Position numbers and translations under genes: made by a program
The notes under the pieces: generated by a model
The model's input: the letters and a program-made list of their open reading frames with translations, nothing else
Told to the model about the DNA's origin: nothing
Database searches by the model: none
Source: Nitratireductor sp.
GTDB lineage: Bacteria; Pseudomonadota; Alphaproteobacteria; Rhizobiales; Rhizobiaceae
Assembly (NCBI GenBank): GCA_017854535.1
Contig: JAFMHL010000009.1
Span: 20,032 to 84,031 of the forward strand
Reading direction: 5' to 3'
DNA length: 64,000 nucleotides
Part shown: one piece after another, positions 18,527 through 27,921 of the stretch
Layout: each line of letters starts with the position of its first letter
Position numbering within the stretch: the first letter of the stretch is position 1

Positions 18527-19045
18527 ATGCTTCAGACAGCTCTTTTATTATTCTTTCCGTTTTTGATGATCTATTCGGCTTTTTCCGATTTGGTATCAAT
18601 GACAATCTCAAACAAAGTGTCCATGGCATTGATGGCGGGCTTTGTTATTGTATCTTATTGGGTAGGCATGGATCTGGTCACATTTGGTTGGCATTGGGCG
18701 ATGTTTGGCCTGGTACTTTTGGTAAGCTTTGCATTGTTTGCCATTGGAGCAATTGGCGGAGGGGATGCCAAGCTTGCTGCATCCACCGCTTTGTGGCTTG
18801 GTTGGGAGCATACACTCAGCTATTTTATTCTCGCTTCCCTAATTGGCGCCTTACTAACATTGATCATGCTTCGCTTGCGCGGAAGCATTATTCCAGAACG
18901 CGTTGAAAGAGTGGATTGGATCGCAAGGCTTTATAGAGCAGACAAAGGCATTCCTTATGGAATTGCTTTGGGCATCGCAGCAGTGCTGGTTTATCCAGAC
19001 ACAGGCTGGATGGAGCATGCTTATCAACTTGCTTCGTTGCGATAG
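18527..19045 (+). CDS. cpaA: prepilin peptidase CpaA/TadV (A24 family)
   Basis: The aspartic-acid protease that cleaves the leader from Flp and TadE-like prepilins. It has 172 residues and about six hydrophobic segments, with no N-methylation domain, as in TadV. The two catalytic aspartates are visible: one in YSAFSD at about residue 21 and one in GGGDAK (the GxGD motif) near residue 85. It begins at ATG 18527 after a G-rich ribosome site and ends just before a terminator hairpin. It acts in the inner membrane. Confidence 0.94.
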   Translation: MLQTALLLFFPFLMIYSAFSDLVSMTISNKVSMALMAGFVIVSYWVGMDLVTFGWHWAMFGLVLLVSFALFAIGAIGGGDAKLAASTALWLGWEHTLSYFILASLIGALLTLIMLRLRGSIIPERVERVDWIARLYRADKGIPYGIALGIAAVLVYPDTGWMEHAYQLASLR

Positions 19046-19095
19046 GCCAATCAGGCGTTACCATCAACGAAAATCAAATTTTACCTTTAAATCAA

Positions 19096-19125
19096 ATGGC
19101 TGGATCAATATCCGGCCATTTTTTT
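19096..19125 (+). terminator. intrinsic terminator after cpaA
   Basis: A ten-pair stem (ATGGCTGGAT against ATCCGGCCAT with one G-U pair), a CAAT loop and a T run to 19125. It separates cpaA from the cpaB-tadC operon. Confidence 0.92.
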
Positions 19126-19158
19126 GTCCTGCATAATGCTCAACAAAAACCACTTTAG

Positions 19159-19193
19159 TTTCTGTTAACGCTAATTCCTAGCTTTCTGTTAAC
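19159..19193. promoter_or_regulatory. paired TTTCTGTTAAC repeats upstream of cpaB
   Basis: Two exact copies of TTTCTGTTAAC, at 19159-19169 and 19183-19193, lie 24 bases apart and about 75-110 bases before the cpaB start. The even spacing of just over two helical turns suggests binding of one regulator on one face. The TTAAC core resembles a CtrA half site; the regulator is not proven. Confidence 0.5.
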
Positions 19194-19268
19194 CATAATT
19201 ACACCTTTGACTGCCAAACATAGACATAACGAATTCTGAATCAGGATGCTAATCCTAAGGAACACGGT

Positions 19269-20096
19269 ATGAAACAGGCACAAATAATTGTTTTGGCAGG
19301 GGCGATAGCAGCAGCAGGTGGTGCTGGTTATATTGCAATGGGTTTGGTCAACAAAGAACCCGAAAAGCAAATCATCCAGGCGCAAGCGCCGAAAATTCAA
19401 ACAGATCAGGTGCTGATAGCATCAGTCGATATTTCCATGGGTACCAATGTCAATGAAGACATGGTCACTTGGCAGGAATGGCCTGTTGATCTGGTGCCAA
19501 CCGGCTCTCTATCCCAAAAGACGAACCCTGAAGCGATTACCGAAGTAACTGGTTCGATCGCCAGGAGCACAATTTATTCTGGCGAGCCTATTCGCAACAA
19601 TAAACTCGTAAACTCGAAAAATGGTTTCATGTCAGCGATCTTGCCTAAAGGTCAGCGCGCCGTAGCAACCAGCATTTCGACAGCAACAAGTGCCGGCGGT
19701 TTCATTCTGCCAAACGACCGTGTTGATGTTTTGATGACCATTCGCCGCACCGGCGAGGGCGAAGAAGGTTTCTCAACTGAAGTCGTGCTTGAGAACGTAC
19801 GTGTTTTGGCGATTGACCAAACAATCAGGGAAAAAGACGGATCTTCTGTTGTGGTTGGTGAAACTGCTACGCTTCAATTGTCACCCAAAGAAGTTGAAAT
19901 TCTCACAGTAGCGCAGCAAACCGCTGATCGCCTTTCCCTAGCACTTCGTTCAATCGCGGATGCTGGCGAATTGTCCGGCACATCTGGAGAGCGGCTTTTG
20001 TCCGGTGGAAAAGGCACAGTCAGAGTAATTCGCTATGGCTCCGTTAAGGAAACAAAGGCCCCGCCTAACAAGGCAAATGCAAGTGAACCCAAGTAA
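19269..20096 (+). CDS. cpaB: Flp pilus assembly protein CpaB/RcpC
   Basis: A periplasmic assembly factor of the Tad secretion system, 275 residues. An N-terminal membrane anchor or signal segment (residues 5-25) is followed by the SAF/beta-clip domain, in which TDQVLIASVDISMGTNV and the GSIARSTIYSGEPI segments are recognisable, and a CpaB C-terminal region with LPKGQRAVATSIS. It probably stabilises the secretin. It is the first gene of the long operon running to tadC and has the TTTCTGTTAAC repeats upstream. Confidence 0.94.
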   Translation: MKQAQIIVLAGAIAAAGGAGYIAMGLVNKEPEKQIIQAQAPKIQTDQVLIASVDISMGTNVNEDMVTWQEWPVDLVPTGSLSQKTNPEAITEVTGSIARSTIYSGEPIRNNKLVNSKNGFMSAILPKGQRAVATSISTATSAGGFILPNDRVDVLMTIRRTGEGEEGFSTEVVLENVRVLAIDQTIREKDGSSVVVGETATLQLSPKEVEILTVAQQTADRLSLALRSIADAGELSGTSGERLLSGGKGTVRVIRYGSVKETKAPPNKANASEPK

Positions 20097-20152
20097 TGCG
20101 AAACAGATTGAACCAGGTTCTGGGAACTACTGAAATGTTCGAGGGTAGAAAA

Positions 20153-21679
20153 ATGAGTAAGAAAACAATCAAGGCACTGCATGCCCTTTTGTTATCGGCA
20201 GCGATAGCCATGCCGACCATCACATTAAATGGAATGGTAACCCCGGCGGCGGCTAGTTCTAAGAATTACATTAAGATCTCGAAAAACGCCATTGGACAGA
20301 CTCGTGCGTTGAAAGTGGGTTTGAACAAATCCATGGTAATTGATCTTCCTGCAGATGCCCATGATATTTTGGTGGCTAACCCTGAAGTTGCTGATGCGAT
20401 CACAAGAACTTCTCGTCGGATTTACATTTTTGCCAAAGAAGTTGGTGAAACGAATATCTTCATTTTCGATAAGAACGGCAATCAACTTTTGTCTTTGGAT
20501 CTTGCGATCGAACGGGACGTAACGGGTCTTGAAGCGTATATTGAAAAATATGTTCGCGGTTCAGATGTACAGGTCGAAATCGTCAACGATAACATAATTT
20601 TAACAGGTTCTGTACCAACGCCTCAGGCTGCTGCAAAAGCTGTCCAGATGGCTCAAATCTTTGTAAAAGGTGGTGAAGCAACAACGCCATCTGCTGGCAG
20701 TAGTACTGACACGGGCACTGGCACCGTATTTGATTTTGGTTCAGAAGCGACCCGCGAAAGTGTGATTGTGAACCTGTTGAGAATTGATGGTGAAGACCAG
20801 GTTACGCTCAAAGTAACCATTGCTGAAATCCAGCGTACTGTTGTGAAGCAACTTGGTGTTGACATGTCTGGTGTTCTTTCGTCAGGCGGAATGAGCACTT
20901 CCCTATTTACCGATAGTCCCCTGGGATTGGGCAAATTTGGATCGGGCGCTAACGCGACTGCCAACTATTCCAAAGATGGCACTTCTATTGGCGGTGTTTT
21001 GCGCGCAATGACACAAGCTGGCGTCATGAGAACTTTAGCAGAGCCATCGCTTACCGCGATTTCAGGTGAGGCTGCTTCCTTTAATGTTGGCGGCACTTAC
21101 CAAATTTCAACGGGTAAGTCTGAAAGCGACGACGGGGTCACCTATCAGTTTAAAGAAGTTGAATATGGAATTGGTTTGTCCTTCCGCCCGGTGGTTCTCG
21201 GTCCTGGACGCATCAGTCTTCAAATTCAGACAAATGTATCTGAGCCTACTTCAGAAGGCACCCTCGCTATTCCCCGCGGCGGCGTTGAAGCAGTATCACA
21301 ACCCGGTATCCGCGAACGTAGTGCAGAAACCACAGTAGAATTACCATCTGGTGGTTCCATGGTTATTGCGGGTTTGATCAAGGATGACGTTCGCCAGACC
21401 GTTTCAGGCTTTCCTGGCTTGAGCAAATTGCCAGTAATCGGTGCTTTGTTCAGAAGCCGCGATTACCAACGCTACGAGTCAGAATTGGTGATCATCGTTA
21501 CACCTTATTTGGTTCGCCCAGTCGCAAGACAGGCTCTTGCCCGCCCGGATGAAAACTTCAACGCACCAACCGATAGCGCAGGCTTTTTGTTAGGTCGTGT
21601 GAACAGAATTTACGGAACCAAAGAAGGCAATCTTCCACAAGGTCTCTACCGCGGTAATCCAGGATTTATTTTCAAATGA
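20153..21679 (+). CDS. cpaC: Tad outer-membrane secretin CpaC/RcpA
   Basis: The outer-membrane pore for the Flp pilus, 508 residues from the ATG at 20153. An upstream in-frame ATG at 20096 overlaps the cpaB stop, but 20153 is favoured by GAGGG nine bases before it and because the signal peptide (KKTIKALHALLLSAAIAMP) starts there. Domain order is signal peptide, pilus-assembly N-terminal domain (residues 40-110), a BON-like domain (120-180), and the type II/III secretin domain ending with VPGFSKLPVIG-type sequence (SGFPGLSKLPVIGALF) and ELVIIVTPYLV. All are as expected for CpaC. Confidence 0.94.
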   Translation: MSKKTIKALHALLLSAAIAMPTITLNGMVTPAAASSKNYIKISKNAIGQTRALKVGLNKSMVIDLPADAHDILVANPEVADAITRTSRRIYIFAKEVGETNIFIFDKNGNQLLSLDLAIERDVTGLEAYIEKYVRGSDVQVEIVNDNIILTGSVPTPQAAAKAVQMAQIFVKGGEATTPSAGSSTDTGTGTVFDFGSEATRESVIVNLLRIDGEDQVTLKVTIAEIQRTVVKQLGVDMSGVLSSGGMSTSLFTDSPLGLGKFGSGANATANYSKDGTSIGGVLRAMTQAGVMRTLAEPSLTAISGEAASFNVGGTYQISTGKSESDDGVTYQFKEVEYGIGLSFRPVVLGPGRISLQIQTNVSEPTSEGTLAIPRGGVEAVSQPGIRERSAETTVELPSGGSMVIAGLIKDDVRQTVSGFPGLSKLPVIGALFRSRDYQRYESELVIIVTPYLVRPVARQALARPDENFNAPTDSAGFLLGRVNRIYGTKEGNLPQGLYRGNPGFIFK

Positions 21680-21759
21680 TGGGCAGTCCATCGGCTAGCT
21701 TAATTGACAACACGATAACCCAAAATAGCGGTTTAACCGCAAGAAACAGAGACAAGAAA

Positions 21760-22428
21760 ATGATTATTAAATACCTTACAGGAGCATCTCTGCTACTTAC
21801 GATAGCTTTGACGTCAGGTTGCGCCAGCTATAATCGGGATCATTTTACGGTTGGATCAGTTCCAGACGATTATAGAACACGTCATCCAATCGTTGTTTCT
21901 GAAAATGAAACAGCTCGGGATATTATCATCCCTCGCTATAGCCAAAAATTACCCCAGCGTGGACGTGATCTTGTGAGAGAAATGGGCATCAAGTTCAAAC
22001 AAGCTGGTTCTCAATCGATTGCAATTTTAATTCCTGCAGGTGCAGCGAATGAAGCTGCAGCGCGCAGATCAGCCAGCGACGCTGTAAAAGAGTTGACGGA
22101 GTTGGGCATCAAGACCTCACGGATAGTGATCAAACATTATGATGCGTCCGGCCACGGCAGTTCGGCTACCATGCGCGTCGTTTTCACAAACCTAACAGCG
22201 TCAGTTGATAGCCAATGCGGACAATGGGACGAGGACATCATTGATACCAGTGAAAACAAAAACTACGCCAACTTTGGTTGCGCGACACAAAACAACCTCG
22301 CTCAAATGATTGCGAATCCAGCCGATTTGTTAGGCCCAAGAGCAATGTCAGAAATCGATTCAACCAAGCGGACCGCTGTTATCAATGATTGGCGCGAATC
22401 CACTACAGAGTTGACCCCAGGCTCTTAA
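21760..22428 (+). CDS. cpaD: Tad pilus lipoprotein CpaD
   Basis: A lipoprotein of the Tad apparatus, about 222 residues from the ATG at 21760; the frame is open back to 21676, overlapping cpaC, but the lipoprotein signal peptide starts at 21760. The lipobox is LTSGC at residues 16-20. The CpaD domain follows, with QLPQRGRDL-like (KLPQRGRDLV) and a C-terminal FGCATQNNLAQMIANPADLLGPR motif that is diagnostic of the family. It is thought to sit with the secretin at the outer membrane. Confidence 0.92.
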   Translation: MIIKYLTGASLLLTIALTSGCASYNRDHFTVGSVPDDYRTRHPIVVSENETARDIIIPRYSQKLPQRGRDLVREMGIKFKQAGSQSIAILIPAGAANEAAARRSASDAVKELTELGIKTSRIVIKHYDASGHGSSATMRVVFTNLTASVDSQCGQWDEDIIDTSENKNYANFGCATQNNLAQMIANPADLLGPRAMSEIDSTKRTAVINDWRESTTELTPGS

Positions 22429-22457
22429 TTGCATTGGTGAAAAATCAGGAAAGTATC

Positions 22458-23744
22458 ATGTCGAATCCGCTTCAAAAAGAATACGAAACACAAGAGTCTT
22501 CATCCGCGCAACATAGGGTGCAACAGGGCAATTTGGAAAATGTTCGCCCGGTTCCACGCATCACGGTACAGGCTTTCTGCGAGACAGAAATTATCGCCCA
22601 GACCATAGATATGACGGGCAAAGATCGGCGCATGTCCAGAACCCAGTTAAAGGTTCTCATGGGCGGTGTTCCTTCGGCAGTGGATTATTACGGTTCAGCG
22701 CCAACACCCAATTTGATCATTATTGAATCCAAATTGGCTGGTCCTGATCTGTTGGGAAATCTTTCTCGTTTGGCTGAAGTGTGCGATTCGGATACTAAAG
22801 TAATTGTTATCGGTCATCACAATGATATCGCTATCTATCGCGAAATGATTGCTAGTGGCATTTCAGATTATCTGGTTGCGCCATTATCGATGGCTGATCT
22901 GATGAACTCGATCACCAAGATTTTTGTTGATCCCGAAACGGGCCCGCTGGGTCGTATGATCGCATTTATTGGCGCTAAAGGCGGCGTTGGATCATCAACG
23001 ATTTCGCACAATGTCGCTTGGACGATTTCAAACCAATATCGAAACGATGTTGTTTTGGCCGATCTGGATCTTGCATTTGGAACAGCAAACATCAATCTGG
23101 ATCAAGATCCTCCACAGGGTATTGCAGAGGCGATTTATTCGCCCGACAGAGTCGATGATATTCTATTGGACAGGCTTTTGGCAAAATGCGCTGAGAATTT
23201 AAATCTCTTGGCAGCGCCATCCACTTTAGATCGTACATATGATTTCACCCAGGATACGTTTAACAATGTTCTGGAAGTGGCACAGCGAAGCTCTCCAACG
23301 GTGGTGATCGATTTGCCCCATCAATGGAATGCATGGACGCGCCACATTTTGACCAATGCTGATGAAGTTGTGATTACCGCAGCTCCTGAACTGGCCAATT
23401 TGCGGAATACCAAAAACTTACTTGATGTTCTTTCTGGCCTCCGCCCTAACGATGTAACTCCGCGCCTGATTATGAACCAGGTTGGCGTTCCGAAGCGCCC
23501 AGAAATCAGCGTTGCGGATTTCGTAAGGCCATTGGATATCCAGCCTGCTGCCATCATTCCCTTTGAGCCTGCCCTTTTTGGAACGGCATCAAACAACGGG
23601 CAAATGGTTTCTGAAGCCGATGCTAAAAGTCCGGTTGCTGCCCACTTCGAATTTATGGCGCAAATATTGACTGGCAAAGCAGAGCTGAAGGTAGAGAAGA
23701 AAAGTAAACTGGCGATTTTCTCAAAATTCACGAAGAAAAAATAA
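22458..23744 (+). CDS. cpaE: Tad localisation ATPase CpaE/TadZ
   Basis: A MinD/ParA-like ATPase that places the Tad machine at a cell pole. From the ATG at 22458 (AGGAAA upstream) it has 428 residues: a receiver-like N-terminal domain with LIIIESKLAGPDLLGNL but without a complete phosphoacceptor site, then the ATPase domain with the deviant Walker A GAKGGVGSSTI near residue 174 and the switch region VVLADLDLAFG. The frame is open back to 22389 but the extra residues overlap cpaD and lack a ribosome site. Confidence 0.92.
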   Translation: MSNPLQKEYETQESSSAQHRVQQGNLENVRPVPRITVQAFCETEIIAQTIDMTGKDRRMSRTQLKVLMGGVPSAVDYYGSAPTPNLIIIESKLAGPDLLGNLSRLAEVCDSDTKVIVIGHHNDIAIYREMIASGISDYLVAPLSMADLMNSITKIFVDPETGPLGRMIAFIGAKGGVGSSTISHNVAWTISNQYRNDVVLADLDLAFGTANINLDQDPPQGIAEAIYSPDRVDDILLDRLLAKCAENLNLLAAPSTLDRTYDFTQDTFNNVLEVAQRSSPTVVIDLPHQWNAWTRHILTNADEVVITAAPELANLRNTKNLLDVLSGLRPNDVTPRLIMNQVGVPKRPEISVADFVRPLDIQPAAIIPFEPALFGTASNNGQMVSEADAKSPVAAHFEFMAQILTGKAELKVEKKSKLAIFSKFTKKK

Positions 23745-23786
23745 GCTTCAATTAATTTCGGTTGAGTGAAGGATAAGAGGTAAATT

Positions 23787-25277
23787 ATGTTCGGCAAACG
23801 TGGCGGCAATCAAGGTTCAAGCGGCGGGTTCGCAAAAGCGCCACCCATGGCAACTGAAGTTAAAGAGAAGGCTCCAGCTCCAGCTCCTGCTGTTGCACAG
23901 CCGGTGACCGTAGAGGCGCCTGTGTTAGAGCGCATGGAAAAGGCTGTTACCAAACCAGTGGCCCAGCCCATGGTGAAGGAAAAGACCGAAGAATATTACG
24001 ACACTAAATCAAGTGTCTTTACCGCCCTTATTGATACGATTGATTTGGGCCAACTGTCACGCATGGAAGCTGATGCGGCACGCGAAGAAATCCGCGATAT
24101 CGTCAATGATATTATCTCGATCAAAAATCTTGCAATGTCGATTTCTGAGCAAGAAGCCTTGCTCGAAGACATCTGTAACGATGTTTTGGGTTATGGTCCG
24201 TTAGAGCCTTTGTTGGCCCGCGATGATATCGCAGATATCATGATCAATGGTGCAAAAAGCACGTTTATCGAAGTTGACGGCAAGGTAACACAAGCTGGTA
24301 TTCGCTTTCGCGATAACTCCCAGTTGATGAACATTTGTCAGCGTATTGTGAGTCAGGTTGGCCGCCGCGTTGATGAATCAAGTCCGATATGCGATGCGCG
24401 TTTGCCAGATGGTTCTCGTGTTAACGTGATTGCACCGCCATTGGCGATTGATGGTCCGGCACTCACCATTCGTAAGTTTAAGAAAGACAAGCTTACGCTT
24501 GATCAGCTTGTTAAGTTTGGCGCTATTACCCCTGAAGGCGCTACCATCTTGCAAATTATCGGCAGGGTTCGTTGCAACATCATTATTTCTGGCGGTACCG
24601 GCTCCGGTAAGACGACGCTTCTTAACTGTTTGACTGCTTATATCGATAAAGAAGAGCGTATTATCACTTGCGAAGATTCGGCAGAATTGCAGCTTCAGCA
24701 GCCCCATGTGGTTCGCTTGGAAACACGCCCGCCAAACCTTGAGGGTGAGGGTAAAATCACCATGACCGATTTGGTCAAGAACTGTCTGCGTATGCGTCCT
24801 GAGCGGATCATCGTGGGTGAGGTTCGTGGGCCAGAGGTATTCGATTTGCTACAGGCAATGAACACTGGTCATGATGGTTCAATGGGAACCATTCACTCCA
24901 ACTCGCCGCGTGAATGCCTCAACCGTATGGAATCCATGATCGCGATGGGTGGTTGGACGCTTCCAGCTAAAACGGTTCGTGAGATCATTGTCGGATCGGT
25001 TGATATCATTATTCAGGCTACCCGCCTTCGCGACGGCTCGCGCCGTATCACCCATATTACGGAAGTAATCGGTCTTGAAGGTGATGTGATCACAACGCAG
25101 GATCTGTTTCTCTATAAAATGGATGGGGAAGATGCGAATGGCAAGATCATTGGTCGGCATGTGTCTACGGGTATTGGCCGCCCTCATTTCTGGGATAGAG
25201 CGCGTTATTACAACGAGGAAAATCGTCTAGCAGCTGCCCTAGATTCTGCCCAAGATACTGAAAGCGGAGAGATTTAA
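23787..25277 (+). CDS. cpaF: Tad secretion ATPase CpaF/TadA
   Basis: The hexameric type II/IV secretion ATPase that drives pilus extension, 496 residues. About 75 residues rich in Ala, Pro and Lys precede the conserved core. The core has an [11 protein letters not shown]alker A near residue 270, the aspartate box [11 protein letters not shown], the Walker B-like RIIVGEVRG and the His box MGTIHSN. It acts on the cytoplasmic side of the inner membrane with TadB and TadC, encoded directly downstream at 5 and then 14 bases spacing. Confidence 0.96.
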   Translation: MFGKRGGNQGSSGGFAKAPPMATEVKEKAPAPAPAVAQPVTVEAPVLERMEKAVTKPVAQPMVKEKTEEYYDTKSSVFTALIDTIDLGQLSRMEADAAREEIRDIVNDIISIKNLAMSISEQEALLEDICNDVLGYGPLEPLLARDDIADIMINGAKSTFIEVDGKVTQAGIRFRDNSQLMNICQRIVSQVGRRVDESSPICDARLPDGSRVNVIAPPLAIDGPALTIRKFKKDKLTLDQLVKFGAITPEGATILQIIGRVRCNIIISGGTGSGKTTLLNCLTAYIDKEERIITCEDSAELQLQQPHVVRLETRPPNLEGEGKITMTDLVKNCLRMRPERIIVGEVRGPEVFDLLQAMNTGHDGSMGTIHSNSPRECLNRMESMIAMGGWTLPAKTVREIIVGSVDIIIQATRLRDGSRRITHITEVIGLEGDVITTQDLFLYKMDGEDANGKIIGRHVSTGIGRPHFWDRARYYNEENRLAAALDSAQDTESGEI

Positions 25278-25282
25278 TCCAA

Positions 25283-26284
25283 ATGTTTGGCATTGATACA
25301 ACAGTAATTGCTTTTATGGTTTTGGCCGCACTTGGCTTTGGCGGTATCATTTATGCATTGATGTTTAACACCATCTCCAATGACGCACGACAAGCAGAGC
25401 GTTTGTCGAGCATCAAACAGCGCGATAAAAGTCAGCAAAACAACGCCGCCCAACGCTTGCAGGAAGCTGCAAAGCGCCGCAAAACAGTGCAAGATTCATT
25501 GAAGGATCTTGAAGATCAAACCAAATCCAAACATAAAAAGAAGCTCACTCTAAAGAAAATGCTGGTTCAAGCCGGCATGACGATAACTGTACAGCAGTTT
25601 TTCATATTCAGTATTCTTTTTGGTCTTGCATTGTCCATCGGCGCTTTCGCCGCTGGCTTTAATATTTATGTCATCGGTGGCGCTCTATTTGTTGGAGGGT
25701 TCGGGCTACCCCGCTGGTTTGTTTCTTACAAAAGAAAAAAACGCTTTAAGGCCTTTATGAAAGAATTCCCGAACGCCGTGGACGTCATTGTGCGTGGTGT
25801 AAAGGCCGGTCTTCCTCTTAATGACTGCCTGGCAATTATCGCCCGTGAATCGAAAGATCCAGTCGGTCCAGAGTTTCGCAAGATTGTTGAATCGCAAAAA
25901 ATGGGTATGACCATGGGCGACGCGATTGCGAAGCTATTCGAAAACATTCCCCTTTCTGAGGCCAATTTCTTCGGCATCGTTATTGCTATTCAGCAAAGCG
26001 CCGGTGGTAACTTGTCTGAAGCACTGGGCAACCTCGCCAATGTTTTGCGTGACCGCAAGAAGTTGGATGAGAAGATCAAGGCTATGTCCGCCGAGGCGAA
26101 AGCATCAGCAGGTATTATCGGCTCCTTGCCATTTTGCGTTACGGGTCTCGTATACCTTACGACACCTGACTACATCACTTTGCTCTTCACGCATCCAACA
26201 GGCCACATGGTTATCGGTGGTTCACTGATTTGGATGTCCATGGGCATTTTGGTGATGAAGAAAATGATCAACTTTGATTTTTAG
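25283..26284 (+). CDS. tadB: Tad inner-membrane platform protein TadB
   Basis: A type II secretion F-domain protein of 333 residues that forms the inner-membrane platform with TadC. There is an N-terminal membrane segment, a charged cytoplasmic stretch (residues 40-90), a second membrane pair around residues 95-145, the F domain with FPNAVDVIVRGVKAGLPL, and two C-terminal membrane helices ending in the MKKMINFDF tail typical of TadB. It begins five bases after cpaF. Confidence 0.94.
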   Translation: MFGIDTTVIAFMVLAALGFGGIIYALMFNTISNDARQAERLSSIKQRDKSQQNNAAQRLQEAAKRRKTVQDSLKDLEDQTKSKHKKKLTLKKMLVQAGMTITVQQFFIFSILFGLALSIGAFAAGFNIYVIGGALFVGGFGLPRWFVSYKRKKRFKAFMKEFPNAVDVIVRGVKAGLPLNDCLAIIARESKDPVGPEFRKIVESQKMGMTMGDAIAKLFENIPLSEANFFGIVIAIQQSAGGNLSEALGNLANVLRDRKKLDEKIKAMSAEAKASAGIIGSLPFCVTGLVYLTTPDYITLLFTHPTGHMVIGGSLIWMSMGILVMKKMINFDF

Positions 26285-26298
26285 GCGGAGCAATTCCA

Positions 26299-27273
26299 TT
26301 GGGTGATATTTTAGCAATAGTTTTAGAACCGCAGGCACTGTTGGCAATTCTTGCCGCATTGGCAGTCTTTGCAACGGTTTTAACGATAGCAATGCCGATC
26401 TTCCAACAGGATGAGTTGGCGAGCCGCATGAAATCGACGGTTATTGAGCGCGAGAAAATTCGCCAACGCGAACGCGAGCGCCTAGCTGCCGAAAAGAAGC
26501 GTGGTACGTTAAAACACAAAGACTCCGGCATGATGAAAGATCTGGTTGAGAAACTGGATTTGAAAAAAGCGCTTGCTGACCAATCGACTTTCGACAACCT
26601 GAAAATGGCTGGATATCGTAAGCAGTCGCATGTCTATGTCTTCTTGTTTTTCAGACTTGTATTGCCATTGATCTTATTGTTCCTTGGCTCTGTTTATATG
26701 TTCTTGATTTCAACGACCGATCGTCCGTTCATGATGAAGCTGCTGATCGTAATGGTTATCGCTTACATCGGCTTTTATTTGCCAAACGTGTTTGTGAAAA
26801 ACCAGGTTGGCAAGCGCCAGTTGTCCATTCGCCGCGCTTGGCCAGATGCGCTCGATCTAATGCTGATCTGTGTTGAATCCGGCATGTCCATGGAAGCTGC
26901 CTTTAGAAAAGTGGCGGTCGAGATTGGAACAACATCCGTTCCGCTGGCTGAAGAACTTGTGCTTACAAATGCCGAACTTTCTTACTTGCAAGAGCGTCGT
27001 CAAGCTTATGAAAACCTTGCCTCCAGAACGGGCCTTGATGGAGTGAAGTCTGTGACGATGGCACTTATTCAGGCCGAGCGTTACGGTACGCCGTTGGGTA
27101 CTGCACTGCGTGTTTTGGCTCAAGAAAATAGAGATATGCGTATGTCTGAAGCTGAGAAAAAGGCTGCCGCTTTGCCACCAAAACTGACCGTTCCGATGAT
27201 CGTGTTTTTCTTGCCGGTTCTTTTCGCAGTGATCATGGGCCCAGCTGGTATCCGAATTTCGGAAATGAACTAA
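26299..27273 (+). CDS. tadC: Tad inner-membrane platform protein TadC
   Basis: The second T2SS F-domain protein, 324 residues. It has an N-terminal helix, a strongly charged region RIRQRERERL-like (EREKIRQRERERLAAEKK), a membrane pair near residues 115-160, the F domain with WPDALDLMLICVESGMSMEAAF, and C-terminal helices with LPPKLTVPMIVFFLPVLF. The start is TTG at 26299, supported by GGCGGAG at 26284-26290 with eight bases spacing; no ATG fits. A strong terminator follows. Confidence 0.94.
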   Translation: MGDILAIVLEPQALLAILAALAVFATVLTIAMPIFQQDELASRMKSTVIEREKIRQRERERLAAEKKRGTLKHKDSGMMKDLVEKLDLKKALADQSTFDNLKMAGYRKQSHVYVFLFFRLVLPLILLFLGSVYMFLISTTDRPFMMKLLIVMVIAYIGFYLPNVFVKNQVGKRQLSIRRAWPDALDLMLICVESGMSMEAAFRKVAVEIGTTSVPLAEELVLTNAELSYLQERRQAYENLASRTGLDGVKSVTMALIQAERYGTPLGTALRVLAQENRDMRMSEAEKKAAALPPKLTVPMIVFFLPVLFAVIMGPAGIRISEMN

Positions 27274-27297
27274 CAGCTAAAACGAATAAATTTTCTT

Positions 27298-27336
27298 AAT
27301 CCGCCATCCGGCAAGAATCGGGTGGCGGATTTTTTG
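27298..27336 (+). terminator. intrinsic terminator of the cpaB-tadC operon
   Basis: A thirteen-pair stem (AATCCGCCATCCG against CGGGTGGCGGATT with one G-U pair), eight-base loop, then TTTTTT. It lies 25 bases after the tadC stop. Confidence 0.93.
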
Positions 27337-27408
27337 TTGCCCTGAAATAGTCGTGAAATAAATCATGTTGGATATTTCAGCGTTGTGATGCTGAGGATGG
27401 GAGCAGAA

Positions 27409-27882
27409 ATGAAATTGAAATTTATTGCAATGGATTCAACCAAGGTGCAACAGCTCAGAAACGGCGGGTTGGATGCCAATGGCCAAGCGCCCGAGCAAAC
27501 CATATCAGACGGCGATGGCAATCCTTGCCGTCATTGTCAGCGGGATATTAAAGCAGGAAAACCCATGCTGGTTTTGTCCCACAGGCCATTCACCAAGCTT
27601 CAGCCCTATGCGGAATCGGGGCCTATATTTTTATGTGCAGATGATTGCGAACCTTTTGACGCGGCTACCGGATTGCCGGAAACAGTAATCACCAGGCCCG
27701 ATTTCATTCTTCGAGGTTATGATGCAGCAGAACGGATTATAGGTGGCACAGGCAAAGTGATCGCAACCAGTTCTATTGAGCAATATGCCAAGGATCTGAT
27801 GAAAGATAAGAATGTCGAAGCAGTTCACCTGCGTTCTTCAAGCAATAATCGTTATTTTGGCGCAATAAAAAGGGCGGAATAA
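27409..27882 (+). CDS. DUF1203-family protein
   Basis: A 157-residue cytoplasmic protein of the uncharacterised DUF1203 family. The recognisable parts are the CRHCQRDI Cys-X2-Cys motif after DGNP, MLVLSHRPF, and PYAESGPIFLCADDC, all conserved in the family and suggestive of a metal site, though none is proven. The ATG at 27409 is preferred over the earlier in-frame codons because GGGAG precedes it. It stands alone between the Tad operon terminator and the convergent tadD gene and has no evident link to pili. Confidence 0.82.
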   Translation: MKLKFIAMDSTKVQQLRNGGLDANGQAPEQTISDGDGNPCRHCQRDIKAGKPMLVLSHRPFTKLQPYAESGPIFLCADDCEPFDAATGLPETVITRPDFILRGYDAAERIIGGTGKVIATSSIEQYAKDLMKDKNVEAVHLRSSSNNRYFGAIKRAE

Positions 27883-27921
27883 TTCGCCCAATCCAAAGTC
27901 TAGTAACTGATTGGAGAAAGC

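Noticed and set aside
27871..27914. Inverted repeats between the DUF1203 gene and tadD
   Set aside because: GGGCG/CGCCC and CCAATC/GATTGG pairs are short, overlap a stop codon, and have no T run, so I do not call a terminator.
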